This document shows positions 1 through 6,263 of a stretch of 17,537 nt of DNA, piece after piece. The stretch is taken from assembly GCA_036645575.1 (NCBI GenBank), contig JAVXNW010000054.1:1-17537 (forward strand), read 5' to 3'. Each line of letters starts with the position of its first letter. The first letter of the stretch is position 1. The notes under the pieces were generated by a model that was given only the letters and a program-made list of their open reading frames with translations, was not told where the DNA came from and searched no databases. This DNA is from JAVXNW01 sp036645575. GTDB taxonomy: Bacteria; Bacillota; Clostridia; Christensenellales; Aristaeellaceae. A program made the translations under genes and the position numbers.

Positions 1-46
1 CAACCAGCAATGTTCCCAAAAGTGTGGTCTTTAAATTACTTTTCAT
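1..46 (-). CDS. Start of a divergent exported or membrane protein gene (partial, runs off the left edge)
   Basis: Read on the minus strand, an ATG at 46-44 opens a frame with no stop to the window edge, giving MKSNLKTTLLGTLLV. A lysine near the N-terminus followed by a hydrophobic stretch is what a signal peptide or first membrane helix looks like. A Shine-Dalgarno-like AAGGGTG lies five bases upstream of the ATG on the minus strand. Only 15 codons are visible, so the product cannot be named. The gene is transcribed away from the secreted-protein genes on its right. No convincing -10/-35 pair was found for it. The frame is short enough that chance is possible, but the SD site plus a signal-like start makes a real gene more likely than not. 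Confidence 0.55.
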   Translation of the reverse strand, partial: MKSNLKTTLLGTLLV

Positions 47-277
47 ACAATCACCCTTTATCTGGTGTCAATTGGTATTTTGTTGTCTCTAAGACGCGCG
101 TCACCCTGCGGAAGTTGCATCAGGCGGTTTTTTTGTGTCAACACCGTGGCAACTTTGCCCGCCTCGCCGGCCTGCGTCCCCCAACCTGCGTTCTCAGGGG
201 AAAGAAATGCCGAGAATCCGCCTTGGCGGGGCCGCGCGACTTCGCGCCGGGCTTTCCATATGCGGTGATTGAACGCA

Positions 278-300
278 AAAGAGGGCGGCGCGCCCCCTTT
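278..300. terminator. Hairpin resembling a terminator, possibly for minus-strand transcription
   Basis: AAAGAGGGCG (278-287) and CGCCCCCTTT (291-300) form a 10-bp stem with one A-C mismatch and a three-base loop. Read on the minus strand the stem runs into TTTTGCG; read on the plus strand it ends in TTT then CACAC. The U tract is short in both directions and no gene visibly ends here, so a terminator role is uncertain. Confidence 0.3.
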
Positions 301-481
301 CACACAACCCTTCGCGCGCTGCGCCCATACGGCGGCGCCGTCCCCCTTGCCCTTTTTGCCGCCGGGTTCCCCCGCGCCGCGCCGCATTGCCTTTTTTTTC
401 GCCCCATTGTCCCGTGTTTTGCGCCGATCCTTTCTATTATTACCGTCCGAATCGCATCACCTGTGCCCAAATGGAAATATT

Positions 482-490
482 TGTTATGAT
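482..490 (+). promoter_or_regulatory. Possible extended -10 promoter for the secreted protein/sortase operon
   Basis: TGTTATGAT fits an extended -10 element (TGn followed by TATGAT, 5 of 6 to consensus). It sits in a short A+T-rich patch about 100 bases before the ATG at 591. No good -35 hexamer is visible 16-18 bases upstream. Extended -10 promoters can work without one, but confidence is limited. Confidence 0.4.
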
Positions 491-590
491 GACTTCGAGG
501 GATCATTTTCCTTGGCAGTTTCGTCCAATGGGGGAAAGGCGTGAAAAGACCGGATGGTCTGCGCGCCGTTACCAGAAAGGAGCTTTCCCT

Positions 591-1400
591 ATGAAAAAAA
601 CTTTTAAAAAACTCTGGATGCTTACCTTGATCGTGGCGGTGCTCACGATGCCCTTCGCGGCGCTTGCGGCGGAGGCAACCTATGGCTGGACACAGTTTGA
701 CGCCGTCTGGTTCTTCGTGGATACCGACGGAACGCTGATGACCAGCGACCCCTACGCGTTCACCCTGCCGCCCGAAGGCGCGGTCATCGGTGAACTGCCG
801 AGCGAAACGCCTCCGGCGGAGCTGGAGCAAAACGTTCCCCAAGACGAGGTCATTCAGGACATAGAGATCGGCCAGCCGGAAGCGGAGCCCGAAGCCGAGC
901 CCGAAGCCGAGCCGGAAGCCGACGTGGACGCCGAGATGGCCGTTCAGCCGGACGATGCGCAGGCCGAAATAATTGCCGAGGACGAGTCCGGGATTGAGAC
1001 GCTGCCCGCCCAGGATGAAACGCCGATTGCGCCGGAAGGCGAAGTGGAAGACGCGCCGGACGCCGCCGAGGTAATTTCGGAGATCGACGACGCAGGCGTT
1101 GAGACGCTGCCCGCCGAGGACGGCGCAGTCCCGGTCGCGCCGGAAAGCAACATGGCGGTGAGCGTGCTGGTCTCCTATGAAGGCGACGCGCCGCACTACG
1201 GAAGCGCGATTACCCTTTTGTCCACCGTCACCGATGCGCCGGACGGCGCGCGCCTTGCCTACCAGTGGCAGACCAAGACCCCGGACAGCGACTGGTCCAA
1301 CGTCGAAGGCGCGACGGACGCCACCTATGGATATGTACTCAGCGAGGACAACGCGGCCAACACCTATCGCCTGATTGTCACGCCGAATGTGGAGGGATAA
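591..1400 (+). CDS. Secreted acidic protein with EAEP repeat and C-terminal Ig-like domain
   Basis: The 269-residue product starts at an ATG with the ribosome site AGAAAGGAG just upstream; a longer upstream frame lacks such a site. Residues 1-26 form a signal peptide (MKKTFKK, hydrophobic core, ALA cleavage site). A short N-terminal region (28-60) is followed by a strongly acidic, proline/alanine-rich linker with (EAEP)n at 97-110 and a duplicated segment, ETLPAQDE near 136 and ETLPAEDG near 171. Residues about 188-267 resemble the Ig-like modules of Clostridia surface proteins (YQWQ, then a VEGATDATY-like strand). There is no C-terminal LPxTG-type signal or membrane tail. Only three bases separate it from the sortase-fusion gene, so it may be a partner of that protein. 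I do not recognise a named family for the whole protein, and its function is unknown. Confidence 0.85.
   Translation: MKKTFKKLWMLTLIVAVLTMPFAALAAEATYGWTQFDAVWFFVDTDGTLMTSDPYAFTLPPEGAVIGELPSETPPAELEQNVPQDEVIQDIEIGQPEAEPEAEPEAEPEADVDAEMAVQPDDAQAEIIAEDESGIETLPAQDETPIAPEGEVEDAPDAAEVISEIDDAGVETLPAEDGAVPVAPESNMAVSVLVSYEGDAPHYGSAITLLSTVTDAPDGARLAYQWQTKTPDSDWSNVEGATDATYGYVLSEDNAANTYRLIVTPNVEG
879..922 (+). repeat. 12-bp in-frame tandem repeat encoding (EAEP)n
   Basis: About three and a half copies of a 12-base unit close to GAAGCCGAGCCC encode Glu-Ala-Glu-Pro repeats in the acidic linker of the secreted protein. Such tracts vary easily in copy number by slippage. Confidence 0.75.
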
Positions 1401-1403
1401 GTT

Positions 1404-3350
1404 ATGACGAGGAAATTGGGCGCGCTTATTCTGGCGCTGATCTTGATGATGGGATGCGCGATGCCGGCCGCGCTGGCCGAGCCGGTTATTTCTAACGAGG
1501 TGACGATCACCCCGATCCCGCCCACGGACCCGGTCGATCCGGGCGTCGTGCCGGGTCTCAAGCTCGACATGGTGCTGGTTCCGCTCAAGGTCGCGCCCGG
1601 CGGCGTGGTGAGCGGCCAGATTACGCTCAAGAACACCGGCGACGCGGTCAAGGACCTGCCGGTCGTGTGCCAACTGCCCAGGGGCGCGACGCCGGTGGAT
1701 GTGGACCTGTTCACCTACCGCGTTGCGGCGCCCGAACAGCTCACCTGGACGGTCAGCCTTGAAAAGGGCCAGATGGCCACAATGACCTTTGACGCACTGC
1801 TTCCGGAGACCGCGCGGGAAGGCACGCAATTCGTCTTCACCACCACCTGCGCGCAGATGACCGCCTCGGGCGTGGCCACGATCGCGGTGAGCGACCTGCG
1901 CGTCAAGATCACCTCAAACGTCAAGCGCGCGCAGGCAGGCGACGCGGTCAAGTATGTCGTCGCCCTTGGAAACCAAGGCACCGCCAACGAAAAAGCGCTG
2001 GCGCTCAGGTCTTACGTGCCGGAGGGCATGAGCATCGACCTCAATAGCCTGTCGCCGGACGCGCAATACCTGGACGGCGTGATCACTTGGACGCTCGACC
2101 TGCCGGCCGGAGCGCGCCTTGAGCGCACGTTTGTCGGAATCATGCCGGACGACGCGGTGCAAGGCGACACGTTTGTCAACATTGCGCAGGCCAAGGACGT
2201 GACCGCGTCCTCGACCGTCACCGCCTATGAGCCGGAGCCGGAACTGGATATCGCCATGAAGGTCAACAACCGCACGCCCGGCCCGGGCACCACGGTCAAG
2301 TACACGATCACCGTGACCAACGACGGAAACGCCGACGCGACCGATGTGAAGATCATCGATTCGCTGCCGGAGGATCTGGACATCTCGACCAAGCACATCT
2401 CGGACGACGGCGAGTATCTGAGCCGCGAAGACCGGATCGTCTGGTATGTGGATGTGCCGGCCGACGACAAGGTCGTCCTGACGTTCAGGGCCTATGTGCC
2501 GGACTGGACCGAGGAAGGCGATACCTTCGTCAACCGCGTGCGCATCAAGGACGGCGAGAGCGCCAAGGCGACGATGGTCGTCACCGAGGACGCGGTGCCC
2601 AAGACCGGCTATGACGACAAGACAGAGACCATTGTGCCCGCGGCGTGGGCCGCGCCCGCCGTCGAAGGCGGAGAACTGGTCGCCCCCGCGGACAAGATTC
2701 CCGATATCGAGCCGCTGCCGGTGCAGGAGGCATTTGCCCAGCAGGTGGCCGAGCGCCCGGAGCTGATCGGCTTTCTGAAGGCGCCTGACATCATCGACCT
2801 GCCGGTCATGCAGGCGGGCAACAACGACTTCTATATGATTCACAACGCCGACGGCAAAGAGGATGAGGCGGGCGCGCTGTTTCTGGACGAGCGCAACCAC
2901 CTAAACCCGCTCGATAGCCACCTGCTGATCTATGGGCACAACATGAAAAGCGGCGCCATGTTCGGAAACCTGGCCAACTATCGCGAGGTTCAGTACGTGC
3001 AGGCGCACCCGGTGTTCACCTTTCAGTCGATCTACGACGCGGAGCCTTCCACCTATGCCGTGGTCGCGGTGCTGGACGCGTCGATGGATCCCGGCAACAA
3101 GGACTACCTCAAGATTCGCAGACCCAACTTTGACGACGAGGCGGACATGACCGCCTACGTGGCAACGCTCCTGGAGCGCTCGTACCTCACGATCCCGGTC
3201 GAGATCGCCCCGACCGACAGCCTGCTTTCGCTGGTCACTTGCAGCTACTTTCAGGACAACGGACGCCTGATTGTGATCGGCCGCAAACTGCGCGAAGGCG
3301 AGACGGTCGAGCAGATCACCCAGCTGATGGCGACCGCGACCGCCAAGTAA
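1404..3350 (+). CDS. Secreted DUF11-repeat protein fused to a class B sortase
   Basis: The 648-residue product starts at an ATG preceded by GGAGGG (1391-1396), which lies in the last codons of the upstream gene, so translation is probably coupled. Residues 1-25 are a signal peptide (ALA-EP site); MMGC at 15-18 is only a poor lipobox. Three DUF11-like beta-sandwich modules follow at roughly 53-165, 166-275 and 278-392. A VPKTG motif sits at 398-402 in the linker. Residues about 455-628 are a complete class B sortase: PVMQ, then YGHNM with His512, LVTCSY with Cys613, and Arg621 in GRLIVIGR. Sortases are cysteine transpeptidases that attach surface proteins to peptidoglycan or pilins. Joining one to DUF11 modules is unusual; most sortases are short membrane enzymes with no such repeats. 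The sortase assignment is secure, but its substrate and mode of anchoring are inferred. Confidence 0.93.
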   Translation: MTRKLGALILALILMMGCAMPAALAEPVISNEVTITPIPPTDPVDPGVVPGLKLDMVLVPLKVAPGGVVSGQITLKNTGDAVKDLPVVCQLPRGATPVDVDLFTYRVAAPEQLTWTVSLEKGQMATMTFDALLPETAREGTQFVFTTTCAQMTASGVATIAVSDLRVKITSNVKRAQAGDAVKYVVALGNQGTANEKALALRSYVPEGMSIDLNSLSPDAQYLDGVITWTLDLPAGARLERTFVGIMPDDAVQGDTFVNIAQAKDVTASSTVTAYEPEPELDIAMKVNNRTPGPGTTVKYTITVTNDGNADATDVKIIDSLPEDLDISTKHISDDGEYLSREDRIVWYVDVPADDKVVLTFRAYVPDWTEEGDTFVNRVRIKDGESAKATMVVTEDAVPKTGYDDKTETIVPAAWAAPAVEGGELVAPADKIPDIEPLPVQEAFAQQVAERPELIGFLKAPDIIDLPVMQAGNNDFYMIHNADGKEDEAGALFLDERNHLNPLDSHLLIYGHNMKSGAMFGNLANYREVQYVQAHPVFTFQSIYDAEPSTYAVVAVLDASMDPGNKDYLKIRRPNFDDEADMTAYVATLLERSYLTIPVEIAPTDSLLSLVTCSYFQDNGRLIVIGRKLREGETVEQITQLMATATAK

Positions 3351-3367
3351 ATTCCCAAAACGCCGCC

Positions 3368-3400
3368 AAGGGCCCGGAAGCCACGAGCTTCCGGGCCCTT
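3368..3400 (+). terminator. Strong perfect hairpin after the sortase gene
   Basis: AAGGGCCCGGAAGC (3368-3381) and GCTTCCGGGCCCTT (3387-3400) pair perfectly over 14 bases around the loop CACGA. The stem starts 17 bases after the sortase stop codon and ends in TT followed by CATT, so the U tract is weak. Its position, just before a good promoter for the next gene, supports a terminator that separates two transcription units. Confidence 0.75.
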
Positions 3401-3414
3401 CATTGAGCCGCCCG

Positions 3415-3443
3415 TTGTAAAACAAAGGACGCTATGGTATAAT
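3415..3443 (+). promoter_or_regulatory. Promoter of the caspase-family gene
   Basis: A -35-like TTGTAA (3415-3420) is separated by exactly 17 bases from a perfect TATAAT (3438-3443). The -10 also carries the TGn extension (TGGTATAAT). It lies 44 bases before the ATG at 3487 and just after the upstream terminator-like hairpin. This is the pattern of a housekeeping sigma-A/sigma-70 promoter. Confidence 0.8.
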
Positions 3444-3486
3444 TTGTCTATTCATCTGGGATGGGTGAGAAGATAGGAGTGCGTTC

Positions 3487-5082
3487 ATGAAAGTGTCTAT
3501 GCGTAGGATAGCCATCTTGTTGGTGTTGACTTTGACGCTAGGGATGACGGGCGCGGTTGGCGCGGCGGCCATGGCGCAGGAATGGACGGGCGCGGATGCG
3601 CATCAGGCGATGGCGCAGTGGGACGCGCCGGGCAAGATGGCAAAATACGGATCTCAAAGCCGCCTGTACAAGCGCCCCCGCAGCATCTCGCTTGCCAAGA
3701 CGGCCAAGGTACTGGGCCTTGCGCGCGGCGCGAACACGAAAAACGACGTGACGCCGGTGGTGCTCACGTGTAAGCCCAACCGTGGCGCATCCTTTTCCTA
3801 TGACGTGGTAAGCGAAAACCCCGATATCGTGTCGGTCGAGAAGACGCCCGAGGGCCGCTTTTACTTAAAGGCGCACCGGGCGGGCAGCACCTATATCCGT
3901 GCGGGCGTCGCAAACGAGGAAATGCAAGTCGTCGGCCCGTTTGCCAAGCTCAAGGTGACGGTCAAGGAAGAGATCCGGCTCACCAAGCTCACGCGGCAAG
4001 TCAATTCGCTTTTGATTCCGGGCGGCGACGTGCTGTATGATTTGGCGGATGTCGTCACCGGAAAGCCGCTGATGGCGGACGCGGTTGCGCCGGACGGATC
4101 GGTGCGCCTCTCGTGGACGAGCAAAAACCCCGAGGTGGCCGCGACCGACGCGGACGGAAACGTGTGGGCGGTGGGCGCGGGCAAAACCACGCTGACCGGC
4201 CGGGCGACCGACGGGAGCCATTGCAAGGTGACGCTCAAGGTGAGCGTCAAGGCGCAGGCACCCGGCCCCAAAAAGGTCAACTGCCGCGTCTACGTGATCG
4301 CCAACAGCGATTATCCGGGCACGAATATCGACCTGGACGGCCCCATCACCGACAAAAAGATCCTGAGCGGCGCTTACAAAAACGCCTCGTTCGCGGGGGT
4401 TCCGGCGGAGGTGTTTGTGCACGAAAACCTGGGCAGCAAGCAAGTGATGAAGGTGCTTTGCGATATGGCGAAGAGCGGCGCGGACGAAGACGACCTAAGC
4501 GTGTTCTACTATAGCGGGCATGGCGAGGGCGGATCTGACCCGGCGCTGCGCGGCGCGCTGTACTGTGTGGACGACGCCAACGTGCCGGTCGATCGCGTGC
4601 GCGCGGCGCTTGATCAGGTGCCGGGCAGGGTGCTGGTGATCCTAGACAGCTGCCTGTCGGGTCAGTTCATTGAGCAAAAATCCGTAAGGGAGCAGGCGGA
4701 GGCGGCCAAGGACTATAACCAGGCGGTGATCGCGGCGTTCGCGGGCGCGACGGCGAAAAAGCCGCTGCCCGATTCGTCGGTTTCGAAAAAATACATGATC
4801 CTGACCGCGTCAAGGCCGCTTGAGCTTGCGTGGGAGACGGACAAGCATGGGCTGTTTACCTACTATCTGGGCAAGGGAATTGGCTTTGACGACGAGGCAA
4901 ATCCCAAGGTTTCCGTTCTGCACGCCGACACAAATGGCGACATGCGCGTGAGCCTTTCCGAGATTTACGACTATGCCGCGCCCAAGGTCTACGAAGGGTC
5001 AATCTCTGACACGGACAGCATAACGCAACACGTGATGGTGTGGCCCGCCAACGACCAATCGGCGGTGATCGCGCGCGACTGA
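3487..5082 (+). CDS. Secreted caspase-family (peptidase C14) protein with two Big2-like domains and an EF-hand-like loop
   Basis: The 531-residue product begins at an ATG seven bases after AGGAG. Residues 1-30 form a signal peptide ending AMA-QEW. Two Ig-like Big2-type modules follow at about 86-160 and 163-256; SENPDIVSVEK and TSKNPEVAATDADG are typical Big2 strands. Residues about 264-520 are a caspase-hemoglobinase fold. The catalytic dyad is visible as His345 in YYSGHG and Cys389 in DSCLSG. Near the C-terminus D481-E492 (DTNGDMRVSLSE) fits a calcium-binding EF-hand loop. C14 peptidases cleave after acidic residues (caspases) or basic residues (metacaspases); specificity cannot be read here. 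The protein should act outside the membrane, perhaps held on the wall by its Big2 domains. It has its own promoter and is bounded upstream by a hairpin terminator. The fold and dyad are well supported; substrate and role are unknown. Confidence 0.92.
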   Translation: MKVSMRRIAILLVLTLTLGMTGAVGAAAMAQEWTGADAHQAMAQWDAPGKMAKYGSQSRLYKRPRSISLAKTAKVLGLARGANTKNDVTPVVLTCKPNRGASFSYDVVSENPDIVSVEKTPEGRFYLKAHRAGSTYIRAGVANEEMQVVGPFAKLKVTVKEEIRLTKLTRQVNSLLIPGGDVLYDLADVVTGKPLMADAVAPDGSVRLSWTSKNPEVAATDADGNVWAVGAGKTTLTGRATDGSHCKVTLKVSVKAQAPGPKKVNCRVYVIANSDYPGTNIDLDGPITDKKILSGAYKNASFAGVPAEVFVHENLGSKQVMKVLCDMAKSGADEDDLSVFYYSGHGEGGSDPALRGALYCVDDANVPVDRVRAALDQVPGRVLVILDSCLSGQFIEQKSVREQAEAAKDYNQAVIAAFAGATAKKPLPDSSVSKKYMILTASRPLELAWETDKHGLFTYYLGKGIGFDDEANPKVSVLHADTNGDMRVSLSEIYDYAAPKVYEGSISDTDSITQHVMVWPANDQSAVIARD

Positions 5083-5153
5083 TCGGCACGGGGAATAGGC
5101 AAAGCCCAAGTGGGGGGCGGGGGACGCGGCGGCATGCGGCAAGCGATGACACG

Positions 5154-5160
5154 AAGGGAG
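5154..5160 (+). promoter_or_regulatory. Ribosome binding site that favours the GTG start of tdk-GNAT
   Basis: AAGGGAG lies 12 bases before the GTG at 5173. The spacing is longer than usual, but no better site precedes the in-frame starts at 5110, 5134 or 5146. The GTG start gives the family-typical N-terminus MAKLYFRYG. Confidence 0.5.
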
Positions 5161-5172
5161 AATCGTTGCGAG

Positions 5173-6180
5173 GTGGCAAAATTATACTTTCGCTATGGCA
5201 CGATGGGGTCGTCAAAGACGGCCAACGCCATCATGGTTCGCTACAATTATCTGGAGCGCGGGCAAAACGCGCTGTTGCTCAAGCCCCAACTGGAGGTGCG
5301 CGACGGCGCGCGCACGCTCAAGTCGCGCTCCGGGCTGAGCGCGCCGTGCGCCTATGTCGAGGAACTGGACGCGCTCGATTTGAGCGCGTATGACTGCCTG
5401 ATCGTGGACGAGGCGCACTTCCTGACCCGGGAGCAGGTGAAAAAACTGGTGGATATCGTGGACGCGCAGGACCTGCCGATCATCTGCTACGGGCTGCGCG
5501 CCGACTTTCGGGGCGAACTGTTCCCGGGCAGCCAGTGCCTGATGGCGTGGGCGGACACGATCGAGGAGATCAAGACCGTGTGCTGGTGCGGGCGCAAGGC
5601 CACCTGCAACGCGCGGATCGCAGACGGGCGGATGGTCAGGGAGGGCGCGCAGATTGAGCTGGGCGGGAGCGAGCGCTACGTGAGCTTGTGCCGCAAGCAC
5701 TGGAAGGCGGGCAACCTGGGCGTGCGGGAGATTCGCAGGATCGACGCGGACAAGCGCGGGCATATGGCGCTGCTCATGCTGGCGGACCCCGACGAGCGGA
5801 TGATCGACCGGTATCTGGACGCGGGCGACATGTACGTGCTGTTTGAGGGGGGAACCCCGGCGGCGGAGGCGGTGATCGTCAAAAACGCGGACGGCAGCTG
5901 CGAGCTCAAGAACTTGGCCACCGAGCCGGGGCGGCAGGGCATGGGGCTTGGCAGCTTGCTGGTCAGGCACCTGATGGAGATATACCGGCCGTGCGGCAGG
6001 ATGTACGTGGGAACCGGCAGGACGCGCGTCGCGTTTTATGAGCGGCTGGGCTTTTCTTGGGATCACACGATCCAAGGCTTTTTTAGCGACAATTACCCGG
6101 GCCCGCTCTATGACGAGGGGGAACTGCTGACGGATATGGAGATGCTGTGCGCGCGTCTTGACGGGCCGCCAAGCGCATAA
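5173..6180 (+). CDS. tdk: Thymidine kinase fused to a GNAT-family N-acetyltransferase
   Basis: From the GTG at 5173 the product has 335 residues. Residues 1-183 are a type II thymidine kinase, which phosphorylates thymidine to dTMP in the cytoplasmic salvage pathway. Visible features are the P-loop variant GTMGSSKT (9-16), the VDEAHF motif with catalytic Glu80, and a zinc-site pattern of CWC (137-139) plus CRKH (173-176). After a short basic linker, residues about 196-329 match a GNAT acetyltransferase: MYVLFEGG, ELKNLATEP, the acetyl-CoA loop QGMGLG (255-260), and FYERLGF (288-294). Family members I know of encode these two domains as separate proteins. No stop or SD site separates them here; the only nearby ATG (5764) lacks an SD. 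The acetyltransferase substrate is unknown. The gene sits between secreted-protein genes with no clear promoter of its own. Confidence 0.9.
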   Translation: MAKLYFRYGTMGSSKTANAIMVRYNYLERGQNALLLKPQLEVRDGARTLKSRSGLSAPCAYVEELDALDLSAYDCLIVDEAHFLTREQVKKLVDIVDAQDLPIICYGLRADFRGELFPGSQCLMAWADTIEEIKTVCWCGRKATCNARIADGRMVREGAQIELGGSERYVSLCRKHWKAGNLGVREIRRIDADKRGHMALLMLADPDERMIDRYLDAGDMYVLFEGGTPAAEAVIVKNADGSCELKNLATEPGRQGMGLGSLLVRHLMEIYRPCGRMYVGTGRTRVAFYERLGFSWDHTIQGFFSDNYPGPLYDEGELLTDMEMLCARLDGPPSA

Positions 6181-6263
6181 GATGGCGCGCGGGGGCGTGA
6201 ACCTTTTGGGCGAAGCTTTCGTCTTAGCGGCAGAAGTATGCGAATAATTTTGGAGGGGTAAGC

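Larger units (their letters stand above)
47..590. other. Long non-coding, hairpin-rich intergenic region
   Basis: No credible gene was seen in this stretch between divergent genes. Open frames on both strands lack good ribosome sites and have arginine/proline-rich compositions typical of chance frames in G+C-rich DNA. It holds several inverted repeats: AAGTTGC 112-118 with GCAACTT 149-155, CCGCC-TT-GGCGG near 219-230, GCGCG-ACTT-CGCGC near 233-248, and the hairpin at 278-300. The right-hand end contains the probable promoter and ribosome site of the gene at 591. It could be a dispersed repeat, a structured RNA or decayed sequence; the sequence alone does not decide. Confidence 0.5.

Noticed and set aside
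10..544. Several small open frames on both strands in the left intergenic region
   Set aside because: They overlap each other, lack ribosome sites and have random-looking compositions. The region is better explained as non-coding.
1446..1460. Lipoprotein signal (MMGC) in the sortase fusion
   Set aside because: The residue three before the cysteine is Met rather than Leu, Val or Ile, and a good ALA-EP type cleavage site follows, so a plain signal peptide is more likely.
300..1829. Long minus-strand open frame (509 codons) across the first secreted gene and the sortase start
   Set aside because: Its Arg/Gly/Leu/His-rich composition is the antisense of the acidic and DUF11 coding frames. It has no ribosome site, and the plus-strand genes have clear domains and starts.
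4012..4041. TTGATT and TATGAT inside the caspase gene as an internal promoter
   Set aside because: The 18-base spacing is acceptable, but the surroundings are ordinary G+C-rich coding sequence and no gene starts downstream that would need it.
5764..6180. Separate GNAT gene starting at the ATG inside the fusion
   Set aside because: No Shine-Dalgarno site precedes the ATG, and the upstream frame is open and encodes a complete thymidine kinase, so one fused product is simpler.
6220..6248. Promoter before the WG-repeat gene (CGTCTT with AATAAT)
   Set aside because: The -35 candidate matches the consensus poorly and the -10 is imperfect; not strong enough to annotate.
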